Shown in pieces: positions 49,611-60,837 of a stretch of 64,000 nt of DNA. Position 1 is the stretch's first letter. Each line of letters begins with the position of its first letter. A program made the position numbers and the translations under genes. Below the pieces are notes generated by a model. The model ran no database searches and was not told the DNA's origin. It was given only the letters and a program-made list of their open reading frames with translations. The stretch comes from Nymphaea colorata (Eukaryota > Streptophyta > Magnoliopsida > Nymphaeales > Nymphaeaceae), in NCBI RefSeq assembly GCF_008831285.2, contig NC_045141.1, positions 5,597,224 to 5,661,223 of the forward strand. The letters run 5' to 3'.

Positions 49611-50340
49611 AGTTTAACTTCTCTCTTTCCATCATCCTCCCTCTCTCTCTCTCTCTTTCCTTCCATGAAAATTGTCAATATATTATCCATGCATAGTTTG
49701 TGGTTTTCCATTTATATGTGAATGTATGATGGGAATGAGAGTGTGGTTTGGGGTTCTTTATTTTTATCTTCATATTAATTTTCGATGTTGGGAATTGTCC
49801 AACCTGGGGAAACCTTCACAAATATGCACATGTTAAAAATGCATTCTCATGTCATTGCGTATAGTTTCCTTCTTAATCATCCAATTAGAAACCCTAACGA
49901 GTGCCTCGTTATGTGCTTGATTTTCTTCCATACCTAATGGTGGAAGATTTTTCCTTGTAACAAACCAAATAATAACATTTTATGCTTGTATATAAATCAT
50001 ATTTTACAAAATATTTTTAAAAGCAAATGCCATCTCTATTGTGGCTTTGGAGATTTAGCTTAGGCTCTTGCATGAGTCCAAGCTCCCCTCTTGCCCACAT
50101 CGAAACTTGAAGTCGTTATTTTCCATTTCTTGATTTTAAATCTCATGAAGACATGTATGTATGTACATGTTATATACATATATATGTACATGAGGATTTT
50201 CTTTTCTCTTTTTATATTTCTACACTTTAGTTTTCAAATTTTCATATACATATGAATGCAAATATACATGTGTTATATTTTCTCCCTCTAGAACTTTTTG
50301 TTCATCTTTTCAAGATGAATGTCTTATCCTACAAATTCCT

Positions 50341-50392
<52 letters not shown>

Positions 50393-51810
50393 ATATATAT
50401 AACTTCATTTTTAAAAGATTATACAAATACGTATACATACATATGGAGAATAATATCTCCTTTTATTTCAAAATCTTTCATCTAATGATCTTTGAAGTCT
50501 TTTTTTTCTCTCTCTCTCTTTCTTTTTATAAGAATGTTGCATGTCATCCATTCCTTTAAACATTTTCTCATGATCTTTTATTTACCGACTTCACTATGAC
50601 CAAAAATCAAGTAATGACCCAATATTGGATTCATGCTTGATGGTCTACAACCCCAATCCATTTCCAAAAACTTTTCCTTCTTATATATGATATTTACCAA
50701 AACAAAAATCTTAGATGAATGTTATGGTAGGAATGCTCTTAGATGAATGTTATGGTAGAAATGAATGATTTTTCTTTCCAATCATATAGGATCAATGCAT
50801 TCTCACCTGATTTTTCTTTCCAATCATATAGATCAATGCTTCTCACCCACTTAATTTCACTTATGATCACAAGCACCTCTCCAAAAGAACTTAAGCAAGA
50901 TGAGATGAGGCTCTAAGTAGGTGGTAACCAAATTATAGCAAAATCTCAACCCCACTTAAAGTCTTAAGGGAATACTAAAGTGATTTCAAAATGATTTCCC
51001 AAGCTTTTCAAATAATATTTATTAATTCCACTTTTTTTCCAAAACATTTCACATTTTCAAGCAACTATTCAAGAATATTTTCAGAAGTTTGAAACATCAA
51101 ACTTTCAATATTTTTCTACACACCATATATAATCAAAAGGATGTTTAAGTTAAAATGAAATGTACCAATGATGAACATAGCCCTTGGATTGATTACACCA
51201 GGTAAAGGCACCGGGAACAGTCGATCCTCGTACCGACGGCGAGTCCCTTTCTTTCCTATTTCAAAACAAAACGTCATTTTTCTGGAGCACTCCAAAACCA
51301 ATCAAAAATTTTGGGATGCAAACATGACATTATTTGGAGACCTTGACAATGGCTCAGTGTTTGCGGGATCAACCCCTCAAAATTGTTTTTTCTTATAGAA
51401 AGATTTTCTATCTGAGGGTGGCAACTAAAATTAGTGGGAAGATGACCATGGAAACTGTCATTTGTAAGATCAAGAACATGTAAGAGGGAGAGATTGCTAA
51501 TGTATGAATAGAGAGTACCTTCAAGTACTGTGTTGCTAAGGTTCAGACCATCGACCCTTTGTGAACCAGGACTGCATGAAGCTCCCTTCCACACACAGAA
51601 GGAGATATGGGAATTCCAATTTGATAACACAATATAAGGGTCTTTAGTGACAAGAGATTTGAAAGACAGCAATCTGAATTGATCAGTCACATTGCTCAGA
51701 GAAAGAAGTGCTGAGGGCACCTCCCCTTGGCCGAGAACCACAATCAAGGTGAAGGAAGACAAACATAAAAGAAAGACAAGCGCCTGAGGTGACCAACCAG
51801 TGGTTGCCAT

Positions 51811-52589
51811 GCCTGTCCAATTTGTTATGCAGAACATGCATGAGCAGGAATTCAATGTCTTCAATTTATGTATAGATTCTCTTCTAGAAAATTTGTCTTT
51901 TCCTTTTTTCAAGTGGTAGAAGGCTCGGGTCTTACTGCTTTGGAACACATTGTTTCATATTTCCAAATTGAGGGGCAGGCCTCATAATTACATCAATGAG
52001 ACTCTTTTTTGTTTCCCTTTACCACTTTCAATTCTATTCAATCCCAAATCAAAGTTCTCAATTGAGCTTATTTTTTCCCTAGATATCCCAAACTGGTTTC
52101 GACCATAGTCACAATATGCTGTCCTCCTTTTAAATGGTGAGGTTTTTCTATCATATAATATGGTAACATGGAGAAAACAGAAAAAATGTGGTAAATTTTA
52201 AAAAAAATTGAGTAAAACTTAAAAGTTAAGGAAAAATAAGTTGAATGGTAGGCAATTTAAAAACATAAATAGATGGGAAGCAAATAAAAATTAGAAGTTG
52301 GAAACGAGCAGTTTATCCCTAAAAAAGTATGAAAAAATGTCTAAAATAAAAAACGGGAAAAAAACAAAACAAACTGTAAAAAAGTGTATCCTTATTGTGG
52401 CATATTTTTTTTTCAAAAAGTTACTTGAATCGGCTGGTTTGTTCAAATTTATGCTAAATCAATTTGATCTAGTCCTTTGTCTTTAAAAAACTTATTGTTT
52501 TCTATTATCTTTTACACGTTGTTTAATCATTTTCCAAAAGAACATAATTTTCATATTTTGTGCTTATTAACAACCAAATCGTTTAGTAC
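51811..52589. other. 5' flank of receptor kinase 2
   Basis: 51811-52040 matches the 5' flank of receptor kinase 1 (AACATGCATGAGCAGG, TATGTATAGATTCTCTTCTAGAAAATTT, and the ATTGATG block). 52430-52475 is an inverted copy of the ACTGGATCAAATTGA repeat. The rest is AT-rich and unrecognised. Confidence 0.55.
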
Positions 52590-53190
52590 AGCCATCATGG
52601 TCAGATTGTGACGCTGTTAAAATCATCTTTTAAAACGAGTGGATGAAGTTGCCTAGCAACTTCCATGTTGTCGGCTGATCTGCTGATTTAAATGACTTCT
52701 TTGTCAATAAGCATAAAATATGAAAAATTATATTCTTTTTGAAAAATAAATAAACAGCATAAAAAACTAATTAAAAACCTTTTTTTGATACAGGTGGACT
52801 GGATCAAATTGACTTAGCAAAGACTCGAAGCAACCGGCTGATTCAAGCCAATAATATTTCTAGCTAATCCGATTCAGTTGTGCTAGCGAAAAGTTGAAGC
52901 AACTATGCCATTCGTGCTATCGTGGCTCCCCATATAGAAACTAATCAAGCAACATTTTCATGAATGATGAGAACCACCACTTACATATAGGTTGTAAGAG
53001 TTGACAACCAAAATTAGGTAGTAAATATAATCATAAAAAAACTCACATTGGTTTTTTTTTTTAAAAAAAAAAAACAGTGATGAAACATGAAAAATAAGTC
53101 CGCTGAATAAAACGGCAAACAGATAATGTTTTTTGAAAAGAATGCCATAACAAAAAACGTGGTTTTCCTTCCTTTTCATATTTTTTCAAT
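52590..53190. repeat. Duplicated flank, copy 1
   Basis: GCCATCATGGTCAGATTGTGACG through AACGAGTGGATGAAGTTGCC, AAATATGAAAAATTATATTC and ACTGGATCAAATTGA to CGTGCTATCGTGGCT recurs at 54462-54802. It continues with CTCCCCATAT..AAACTAATCA..CAACATTTTCATGAATGA, found again at 55045 and 35228. Confidence 0.7.
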
Positions 53191-53725
53191 TTTTTTAAAA
53201 AATTACCATACTTTTTTTTTGCATTTTTTTATTCAAATACAGTTTAAAATAAATGTCTTATATCCAATATTCACATAATACAGAAGTCAGTCTTCAACTT
53301 ATCATAACGTGATTTGAATTCGGTTGTGTGTTTAAAAGTTAGATTCAGATTTAGTTGGATATTTAAAAGTCAAGTCGGCTCGAAGGAGACGAGACATGCA
53401 TTTCCAGCATATTAAATGCCTATGTTCAGTGGTCAAACTCTACGTAATTCTTTTCTTATCAGATATTTCTTACTAGCTACAAAGCTTTTTATTGTTAATT
53501 AATTTTTATACTCTTCAATTCATTTTTTGTGAAAGGGAATTTGGATTTTTAATTTTTTTTCTTTATCCAAAGATGCAATCATATTCAAAAGTCAGGTTCA
53601 GACCTAATGCTTATCTCGGATCCAAATATGATGAGGATTATGTAGAATTTCCTATCAAAGACCTCCAAAGAATCAACTCATATTGAGTGAGTCAGCTGCA
53701 TTTACTGGCAGCGTCTCGAATGCCA
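53191..53725. other. AT-rich intergenic DNA, nothing recognised
   Basis: No gene or clear repeat. A plus frame at 53492-53686 has no recognisable domain. Confidence 0.45.
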
Positions 53726-54075
53726 AAGGTTTAAGTAAACTGTGGCTGAAAGATGCAACAGCGACAGTCATATTTGGATCATTTACTTAAATGCGTTGTG
53801 CAGTGCATAGCCATTATACTCGACAGGCATTTAATATCCTATTTACATAAATTGTCAAAACCATAGTAAGTGGTCTAAGTAAACTGTGGCTGAAAGATGC
53901 AACAGCCACAGTCAAAACCATGGCAAAAGGTTAGTTGCCACAAGGGTTATTACCACAACTACTTTAGTTAACAGCCACGAGCAAGACCATGGCTGAAAAC
54001 ATCTTTAACCACGGTTTTTGGGTGTATTGGCCATGGTTTTGATTGTGCTTAGTAACATTTTTTTTGTGTGTGCTA
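53726..54075. repeat. GTGGCTGAAAGATGCAACAGC repeat block
   Basis: AAGTAAACTGTGGCTGAAAG and the following GATGCAACAGCSACAGTCA occur at about 53733 and 53877, 144 bp apart. The block is rich in CCATGGTTTTGA/AACCATGGC words in both orientations, as in the ends of some DNA transposons. No gene. Confidence 0.5.
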
Positions 54076-54461
54076 TGACTTAAGGGATCATTTGATGGTA
54101 GAGACACTTTCTAAGTATCCCACCAATTTGCCCTAAAGATCAAGAGAGATTCATTGAACACTATAACTACTGTTTTACAAACCTGCTCCAATTGTTGGGC
54201 TAGATTCGTGAGACATTCAAAATTTAAATTATTCCTAAGGAGGATTAGTTTAAATTCAGCAAAAAGTCAAAATTTAAAAATTCAAATTTTCTTTCAGAAA
54301 AAGAACTGAAGAATATAAAAATTGATTAAGAAGAAAAAAAAAGTTTTTTATAACTAGTAATAAATGCATAACGAAACAACAGGTCGAGTTGACCACCTTC
54401 GATCTCATTCATCAGCCATTAATTTCATGTCCAATTATTGAATCAATGGAAACTCAACACA

Positions 54462-55145
54462 GCTAGCCATCATGGTCAGATTGTGACGTTGTGAAAATCA
54501 GCTTTTGAAACGAGTGGATGAAGTTGCCTAGCAACTTCCATGTTGTTGGCCGATCCGGTTATTTAAAAGACTTCTTTGTGAATCAGCATAAAATATGAAA
54601 AATTATATTCCTTTTGAGAAATAAATAAACAGTATAAAAAGCTAATTAAAACAATTTTTTTTTTTAAAAAGCTGGTAGACTGGATCAAATTGAGTTAGCA
54701 AAGACTTGAAGGAACCGGCCGATTCAAGCCAATAATATTTCTAGCTAATCTGATCCAGTCCTTGCACAACTATTCAACTATGCTATTCGTGCTATCGTGG
54801 CTTTTGCCTTTCGAGTTGAGTTCCTGAAACTTGAATTCGACTCGTTTATTTTTCAAGTATATTTGTAACTCAAACTTGGCTCGTTTATAAATGAGTCGAG
54901 CACAAGCCGAGTTTTTTCAAGCAAGTTCAAGTTGCACCCGAGTTGACTCGCTCATTGTACAGCCCTACCTGTTGAACATTTACAATAGAGTTATTGCCAC
55001 AAATCAGAGGATCGATGTAGTGTTACCAGAATCAGCCCGAATTGGTTGGTGGCTCCCCATATTGAAACTAATCATGCGACATTTTCATGAATGACGAGAA
55101 CCACCCCTTACATATAGGTTGTGGTAGAGGACAACCAAGAAACAA
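54462..55145. repeat. Duplicated flank, copy 2, with an extra segment
   Basis: Matches 52590-52915 up to GTGCTATCGTGGCT (about 54802). About 240 extra bases follow, containing a GCACAAGCCGAGTTTTTTC/ACAGCCCTA repeat-family member (54815-54970), then the match resumes at CTCCCCATATTGAAACTAATC (about 55048). The extra segment includes a version of the site that borders the satellite elsewhere, but without satellite. Confidence 0.65.
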
Positions 55146-55660
55146 GCATTCAACAGTCGATGGAGAATTGCTCGATGACAACCACCAAATTTCTGAAAAC
55201 AAAAGTGAAAGAATTGCTCTCTGTCATTTGATTGTGTTATGTTGTTAGTCGAAAGCAGAATTTATATTGCATGAACAGCTTGTGGTGCAATGGAGAAAGA
55301 TCAGCATAACTGCAATTAATGCTGATATACACGGTGATGTTTGCCAAGAATTGTCTCAACCCTTCAAAAGCGCACAAAAGCAAACAAGCCAAAACACACA
55401 GATACAGATTAGCAGTTAAACTGCACAAAAAGAGAGATTAATATCTACGTAAGACTGAAGGAGCCAAAAAGCATATTATTTGACAATCATTTCTTAGGTG
55501 ACTTATAGCATAGCATAACCAGTACTCAAATATTTAATTCAAAAGAAAAATAAGATCAACATTACTTGCACAAGCATATCAGTGCTGTATATGTTAGAAT
55601 GTGTGTGAGAACCCAACATTACTTGTCTGAATGATGGAGTCCTTTGCCTAAAGCAAAACC

Positions 55661-55693
<33 letters not shown>

Positions 55694-55796
55694 TCTCTAA
55701 TTCAGAGAAAACAAGGTTTCTGAAACCCTCTCTCCCTCAAATGAGGGAGGGTCTCAAAAACCCAATGATCTCTGCTCGAGCAAGGGTTTCAGTCGA
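55146..55796. other. Intergenic with a CT microsatellite
   Basis: (CT)n at about 55660-55703. ACCCTCTCT and GAGGGTCTCAAA words flank it. No gene recognised. Confidence 0.5.
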
Positions 55797-56723
55797 GTGA
55801 CGGGTTCAGCCAAACCTGTGGTTGTCAAGATAGCAGGAGTCACCGGGCAGGGAGAGACCAGAGAGGCAATTAGGGTGCAAACCTGTGGAACTTCCGCTTT
55901 GGGTAGAATCGCCGTGCTTTCAGCCTATTCTGAGTCTGCAATTATTGAAGCCTCGGCGGGTTGTAACCAACAACACCTTGTTGTTGTGCTGCTGGAGCAC
56001 CCTTGCTCCCTTTCTGCCGCATATCCATCTTCTTCGACTTCCAGCCTGCATGGCCAGACTGTGGATACCCACCAGCCACGCTCGTCCCACTGCTACCTCC
56101 GTCGTGCCACCCTCCATGGGTTCGATTCATCATCTGCCCCTTATCGTTCATCCTTCAGCTCCCCTAGATGCTCCTATGTTAAGCTTGCTTTGATTAACAT
56201 GATAGTCAGGAGAGCTTAATGGTTTTTGTAAGCCCATCTGCAATCTGTTCTTTGGATGATGTACGTCTCACAACAATAGTGCCTTGAGCAACTTTGTCCT
56301 TAACAAAATGAACATCCACTTCAATGTGCTGCCTTCTATTATGAAAAAGTTGGAATGTCTGCTATGATTTTTTGTTCTTATTCCAAGTTCAACTATAAAT
56401 ATGTCTACCACGTTGCATCTTCAGCTATGTTGGCCACTGCATGACATTCGATCAGCCTCTATGCTACAATGAGAAACACTGTTTTTTTTTAACTTTCTGC
56501 AACAAGATTTGGTCCCAAGAAGGCTGCATAAATGTTGACCATCGATCGATCATTTGGGCATTCAGCTCCGTTTGGATAGCCATATATATGAACTTCTTTG
56601 TTCTTGGATGGTTTGAACTTTGAAGATTAGACCATAGTGAATGGTAGCTTTTAAGAATCCTAATATTCTCTTGACAGCTCCCCATTGAGATTCCATAGGA
56701 TCCGAAATAAATTGGCAGAACCT
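55797..56723 (-). pseudogene. Ty1/copia RT-RNase H relic
   Basis: On the minus strand, 56345-56220 encodes FHNRRQHIEVDVHFVKDK then VAQGTIVVRR and SSKEQIADGLTK, the conserved end of copia RNase H, which removes the RNA strand during reverse transcription. Upstream pieces at 56700-56350 match the preceding region in broken frames (WGAVKRIL, ATIHYGL, FLGPNLV, HAVANIAEDATW) with several stops. The GC-richer 55797-56219 has overlapping frames on both strands; the minus frame is Gly/Gln-rich and unrecognised. The relic is cut off by the LTR start at 56724. Confidence 0.75.
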
Positions 56724-57300
56724 TGTAATTACCCCAAAATTTTCAAGTTTCGTATATATCTAGCATTTTCACAATTATTTTCAACAATTTTGGGTCTCAA
56801 ATACTTCAATTTATCACAGTTCTGATCCAATTACCCTCTAATTTGGTTATTGACTATATTTTCGAACTCATCTGAATTTAAATCTAAACTTCCAACCCAA
56901 GCCCTACCTCAATCTAGGATGATAATTCATGACAAATCTAGATCTAAACCCCATCCAAAATCCCAAGTCAAGATCCGAAAACAAGCCCAAGATAAATGTT
57001 AGATTATGCATTTTGGATATCAGATTTTGGATTTCATACTTTAGATTTTGGATCCTGGATCCTAGGTATTGGATATCAGATCTTGGATTATAGATCTTAG
57101 ATTTTGGATTTTAGATTTTGGATATCATATTTTGGATCTGAAGCATTAGATTTTGGATTTTGTATCTCCAATTTTGGATATTGAATTTTGATCTCCAACC
57201 TTGGACTTTGGATAGTTGATCTCAAACCTTGAAATTTAAAACAAGAATATCTCAGATCTTGATCTTAGTTTTTGCATTCAGATCTCAATTTTTTTTTGTT
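56724..57300 (+). mobile_element. LTR-start relic with TTTGGAT repeats
   Basis: TGTAATTACCCCAAAATTTT at 56724 resembles the start of LTR copy B. About 250 bases further (57000-57260) comes an irregular run of TTTTGGAT, TTGGATATC and GATTTTGGA words. No coding capacity; the far end was not identified. Confidence 0.5.
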
Positions 57301-58500
57301 ACGTCCATGTTCTACAAGACTCCAGGTCTATGTAACCTAGTTCTATTTCTTTGGTATTTTCAAGCATGAAAAAATGCATGAAGCCAATCTCATAAACATG
57401 CCGATGGCCATATCTATAAAATTATTTTCTGTAACAGTACGAAGTTCAATGATGCTATTTCATATTGAAATCGTGGAAGCATTGCAATATGTGACCCATA
57501 TCTCGCTGTTATTGCCTTCAGTGTGAATAGGGGAAAAGTGAATTCCTTGAAGCATTTTTAAGATTAATCTAATTAATGTTTAAAGAGCATTAACAAATAG
57601 GGTGACGAGTGCAAGTATGCCGGGTTCTTGGGGTTCTTGCAAACATTACAATTGTAAGATTCTCATTTTTAAACAAAGTGTACTTGGATACTCTGTGAGG
57701 GATAAAGTCTTTTTGACCTTTATCGGGTTTATTCATGTGCTGGGAATGTGTTACTATGCAAGATGAAACTTGGACTAGGAGAAGGATGAGAGCTTAAGAA
57801 AATAATCCAAAACATGTCAAGGTTCTTTTGTGATTGAACACTTGAGGTTAGTAAACTGGGCCTTTAGGCAATTCCGCTTACAATGGAACCTTGAATTTGA
57901 CCTGGTTTGACCAAGAACCTGGCTTGGTTCTCAGGAGAGGAAGCAACTATCTGAATTAACAATGTAGAAAGCCATACCAGCATTCTCACTCATTTTGTTG
58001 GCCAATTCATTCCCAAATGCCTTTACCAAGTAAAAAGCTCGTCAAAAGTTCGTTGACCATCTGGGTGAATGTAGTGGACCTAAGATCCGGTAGAGAGCCG
58101 ATCCTCCTACCCAATTTCTTGTCTCCCCAAGGTACAAGATCTGTTTTCAGTGCTTTAAAGGTACTATAATCTTGTTGTGCTCCAATTTGTGCATTGGTGA
58201 CCCCTCTTTGTAGCAGAGGATGTTGACACCCCTAACACTAAAAAAAAACATAGTTGACATTGCCATCCGACATATATAAAAAAAAATAGCAAAGTTAGAA
58301 TAATTATTCAAAGTAAAGCTCACCAAACATCATAGTGCTTAAGGCAATCACTTTTTCCATTTAAGTGTTAAAAAAGCAGCATAAATCCACCAAAAATAAA
58401 AGATACAATTTATACAACCAAAAGCCTCATTCAGTGGGTTGCACACATGAACATGAACATGTAGACACACATTTATATGCATTGATAGAACAAGAAAAAA
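57301..58500. other. Intergenic DNA, nothing recognised
   Basis: AT-rich with no domain I recognise and no tandem structure. Confidence 0.45.
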
Positions 58501-58501
58501 G

Positions 58502-58790
58502 ATGGAATGTAACCTGAACATTCCCTTGGGCCACAAAGCAGGGTTATTTATTAATCATCTGATGTCTGCAGTTATTTCTTTTTATGTAGATGAGCCCACC
58601 ACTTCTAGTGGATTTATTGACTACTTGAGATGGACTAAGACCCATCTCCCAATAACTTGTTTGGGTATGCCTCTTTGTCAAGGGAACTTCAGAAGTGACT
58701 ATTGTGCGGAATTTGAAGGGAAAGTTACAGAAAAATTATCATTCTAGAAGCGCCGCTAGCTCGATCTCTTATTGTTTCGATGATAAACAT
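58502..58790 (+). pseudogene. LINE reverse-transcriptase fragment
   Basis: A frame from 58502 to 58747 contains HLPITCLGMPLCQGNFRSDY followed by FEGKVTEKLSF, the pattern of the plant LINE RT thumb region (usually LP.RYLG.PL..GR....D......K...KL..W). It is on the opposite strand to the LINE relic at 2.6-4.6 kb and is only about 80 residues long. Confidence 0.6.
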
Positions 58791-59289
<499 letters not shown>

Positions 59290-59490
59290 ATGACACTGAG
59301 GTAACCGAGTGGTAGCCATGCCTGCATGCATGAACAGGAATTACAAGTCTTTAATTTATGTATATATTCTCTTTTATAAAATTTCCCATTTACTTCCTGA
59401 AAATGTAGAAGACTCAACTCCTCCTCTGGCACACATTGCTTCACATTTCCAAATCCAGTGGCAGTTCATGATTACATTTAAAAAATTTGA
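59290..59490 (-). pseudogene. Receptor kinase 5' relic (third copy)
   Basis: On the minus strand the ATG at 59319-59317 opens MATT.LPQ, like MATTGWSPQ of copy 2. The upstream 59320-59490 follows the copy 2 flank in order: CCTGCATGCATGAACAGGAATT, TCTTTAATTTATGTATATATTCTC, TAGAAGACTC, GGCACACATTGCTTCACATTTCCAAAT. Homology ends a few codons in, near the AT microsatellite. Only the promoter, leader and first codons survive. Confidence 0.65.
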
Positions 59491-60330
59491 AAAAAATGCA
59501 AGAAATGAAAAAAACAGGAAAATAAGTGAAAAATGAGAACAAACATGTTTTTTGCTTTGGCATTTTTTTCAAATTTATTTTTCATGTTTTTAAAACGGAT
59601 TTTATAAAAAAAATTGCATTTGTTGTGACCATATTTACTAACTAATTTTGGTTGTCATCTATGGCAACCTGTGAGTGGTGGTTGTCGTCAGTAAGACAAA
59701 CATGTGCAACAACTCAGAGAGAAAGTTGCGTGCATTTAGCACACCATGCGCAATAAAAGAGGAAAAACATTTCTTAATTTATTAAAAAAAATGTCCTAGA
59801 AAAGTCTAGTGTAAGGTATCACCAGCATGAACTAAACAAAGGTAAATATTGGTTATTACCAACATCCTGTCACGTCGGGAATAATCTATTATTTCCAAGA
59901 TGCTAGTGGCCTTGGGTAAAATTCTACCGACAGCTAGACTGTCCATCGGTAAAATATAACTTTCCACTCATTTAAACAATTCGACAAAAACGCTTGGTGG
60001 GTGGCTAAAAAGGCAGGTGATGGAAAACATTCTAGGCAGGTGATGAAAAACATTCTAACATCCAAAAAAGCATTCAAATGACAACCTATGAAAATAATGT
60101 TCTACGAATAATTATATGTGAACTTGAATTAGACGTGGTTTAAATTTGAGGCAAAAATCCGGCAACAATGCGCTGTAATCCAACAATAACAAAAATTAGA
60201 GTAAAATTTAGGTTTTGTAATTGTGTAGACATTTTATACAATTAATTATCAAATTGAAGGTACCAAGGTCAACAAACATTCTTCCAAAATTTCACATTCG
60301 CTAACATCCTAGGCCAACTCAAGCGAAAGA
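59491..60330. other. Intergenic, with one flank-repeat scrap
   Basis: 59620-59700 is an inverted match to the ACCACTTACATATAGG/GACAACCAAAATTAGGTAG repeat at 35280, 52975 and 55100. TGGAAAACATTCTAGGCAGGTGATG-type words repeat in tandem at 60015-60060. No gene. Confidence 0.5.
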
Positions 60331-60837
60331 ACCCTCACAGCCCGACAATTAAGCCATTCCAAGAGTGCACTACTATGTGTTTTCTGCAGCTGTACAAACA
60401 ACTCAAATTGTGTTGCTTCCATTGGCTGCTTGGCAGATCCATGCAAAGCAGTCCTTTCCAACAAGCATCTCTCAATCGCCCGCAACTTGGCTTAATTGTC
60501 CACTTAACCGGTACAGTGAAACCTCCCTGGCTTGCTGTGACAATCATGGAGAACCTCTCCATGATACAGCATGGGCAAAATTTAAACAAGAACACTTGCA
60601 AAGTGATCTCGGGACATTCATCATCTTTTGGCTATGTGGCAACCCTTTATAGTCCAATGACCCTTCTTCATTGCCTACAACAAGCTCAACAGTCTGCACT
60701 CATCTATGGTCCTCATGGCCTTACATGTTGGCAGCTTCAATTACCACCAGAAAGGCATACGAGATTGAAGTGATGGTCAAAGCCCCGTTTGAGCATCCTT
60801 CATGTGTCTTTGCAACTCACTCTAGCCAAGGCAATCA
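60331..60837. other. Unrecognised frames 3' of the NLR relic
   Basis: A plus frame (60375-60773) and a minus frame (60335-60601) overlap here. The minus strand continues the direction of the NLR pseudogene and may be its decayed C-terminal LRR region, but I cannot see convincing LRR spacing. Confidence 0.3.

Larger units (their letters stand above)
47161..51324 (+). mobile_element. 4,164-bp solo LTR (copy B), probably Ty3/gypsy-type
   Basis: Begins TGTAATCACCCCAAATTTTT and ends GGGATGCAAACA, flanked on both sides by TGACA (47156-47160 and 51325-51329), the 5-bp target duplication of an LTR retrotransposon. I find no second internal copy of the terminal sequence, no primer-binding site and no gag/pol, so the whole insert looks like one LTR left after recombination. 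Inside: a TATA-like CATAAATACC (47871-47880), a leader-like block with a C run and CT-rich sequence (47889-48010), a tandem array (48150-49610), then AT-rich DNA and an (AT)n tract (50342-50402). It lies in receptor kinase 2, which it splits. The superfamily is inferred from the TGTAAT.ACCCC start; no coding domain confirms it. Confidence 0.82.
46740..51810 (-). pseudogene. LRR receptor-like kinase pseudogene 2, split by an LTR
   Basis: The N-terminal part runs from the ATG at 51810-51808 down to 51325. It has a signal peptide (LVFLLCLSSFTLIVVLGQ), an LRRNT cap and the first LRRs, closely parallel to pseudogene 1 (both contain RKNNFEGLIPQTLSHC). The frame breaks at QIMS, where the 4,164-bp LTR is inserted, and resumes at 47160 with SAPHNQFYGSIPEFLG and further LRRs (LTGTIP, HGNIPSEL, NNLSGRLPGSLFN). 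A frameshift lies near 47010-47030. It ends near 46740 after about nine LRRs; no membrane segment or kinase follows. It would have been a surface immune receptor of the same subfamily. The upstream 51811-52040 also matches pseudogene 1's flank. Confidence 0.9.

Noticed and set aside
55797-56219. 140-codon plus frame in GC-richer DNA as a gene
   Set aside because: It lies antisense to a copia relic with comparable frames on both strands; composition alone explains it.
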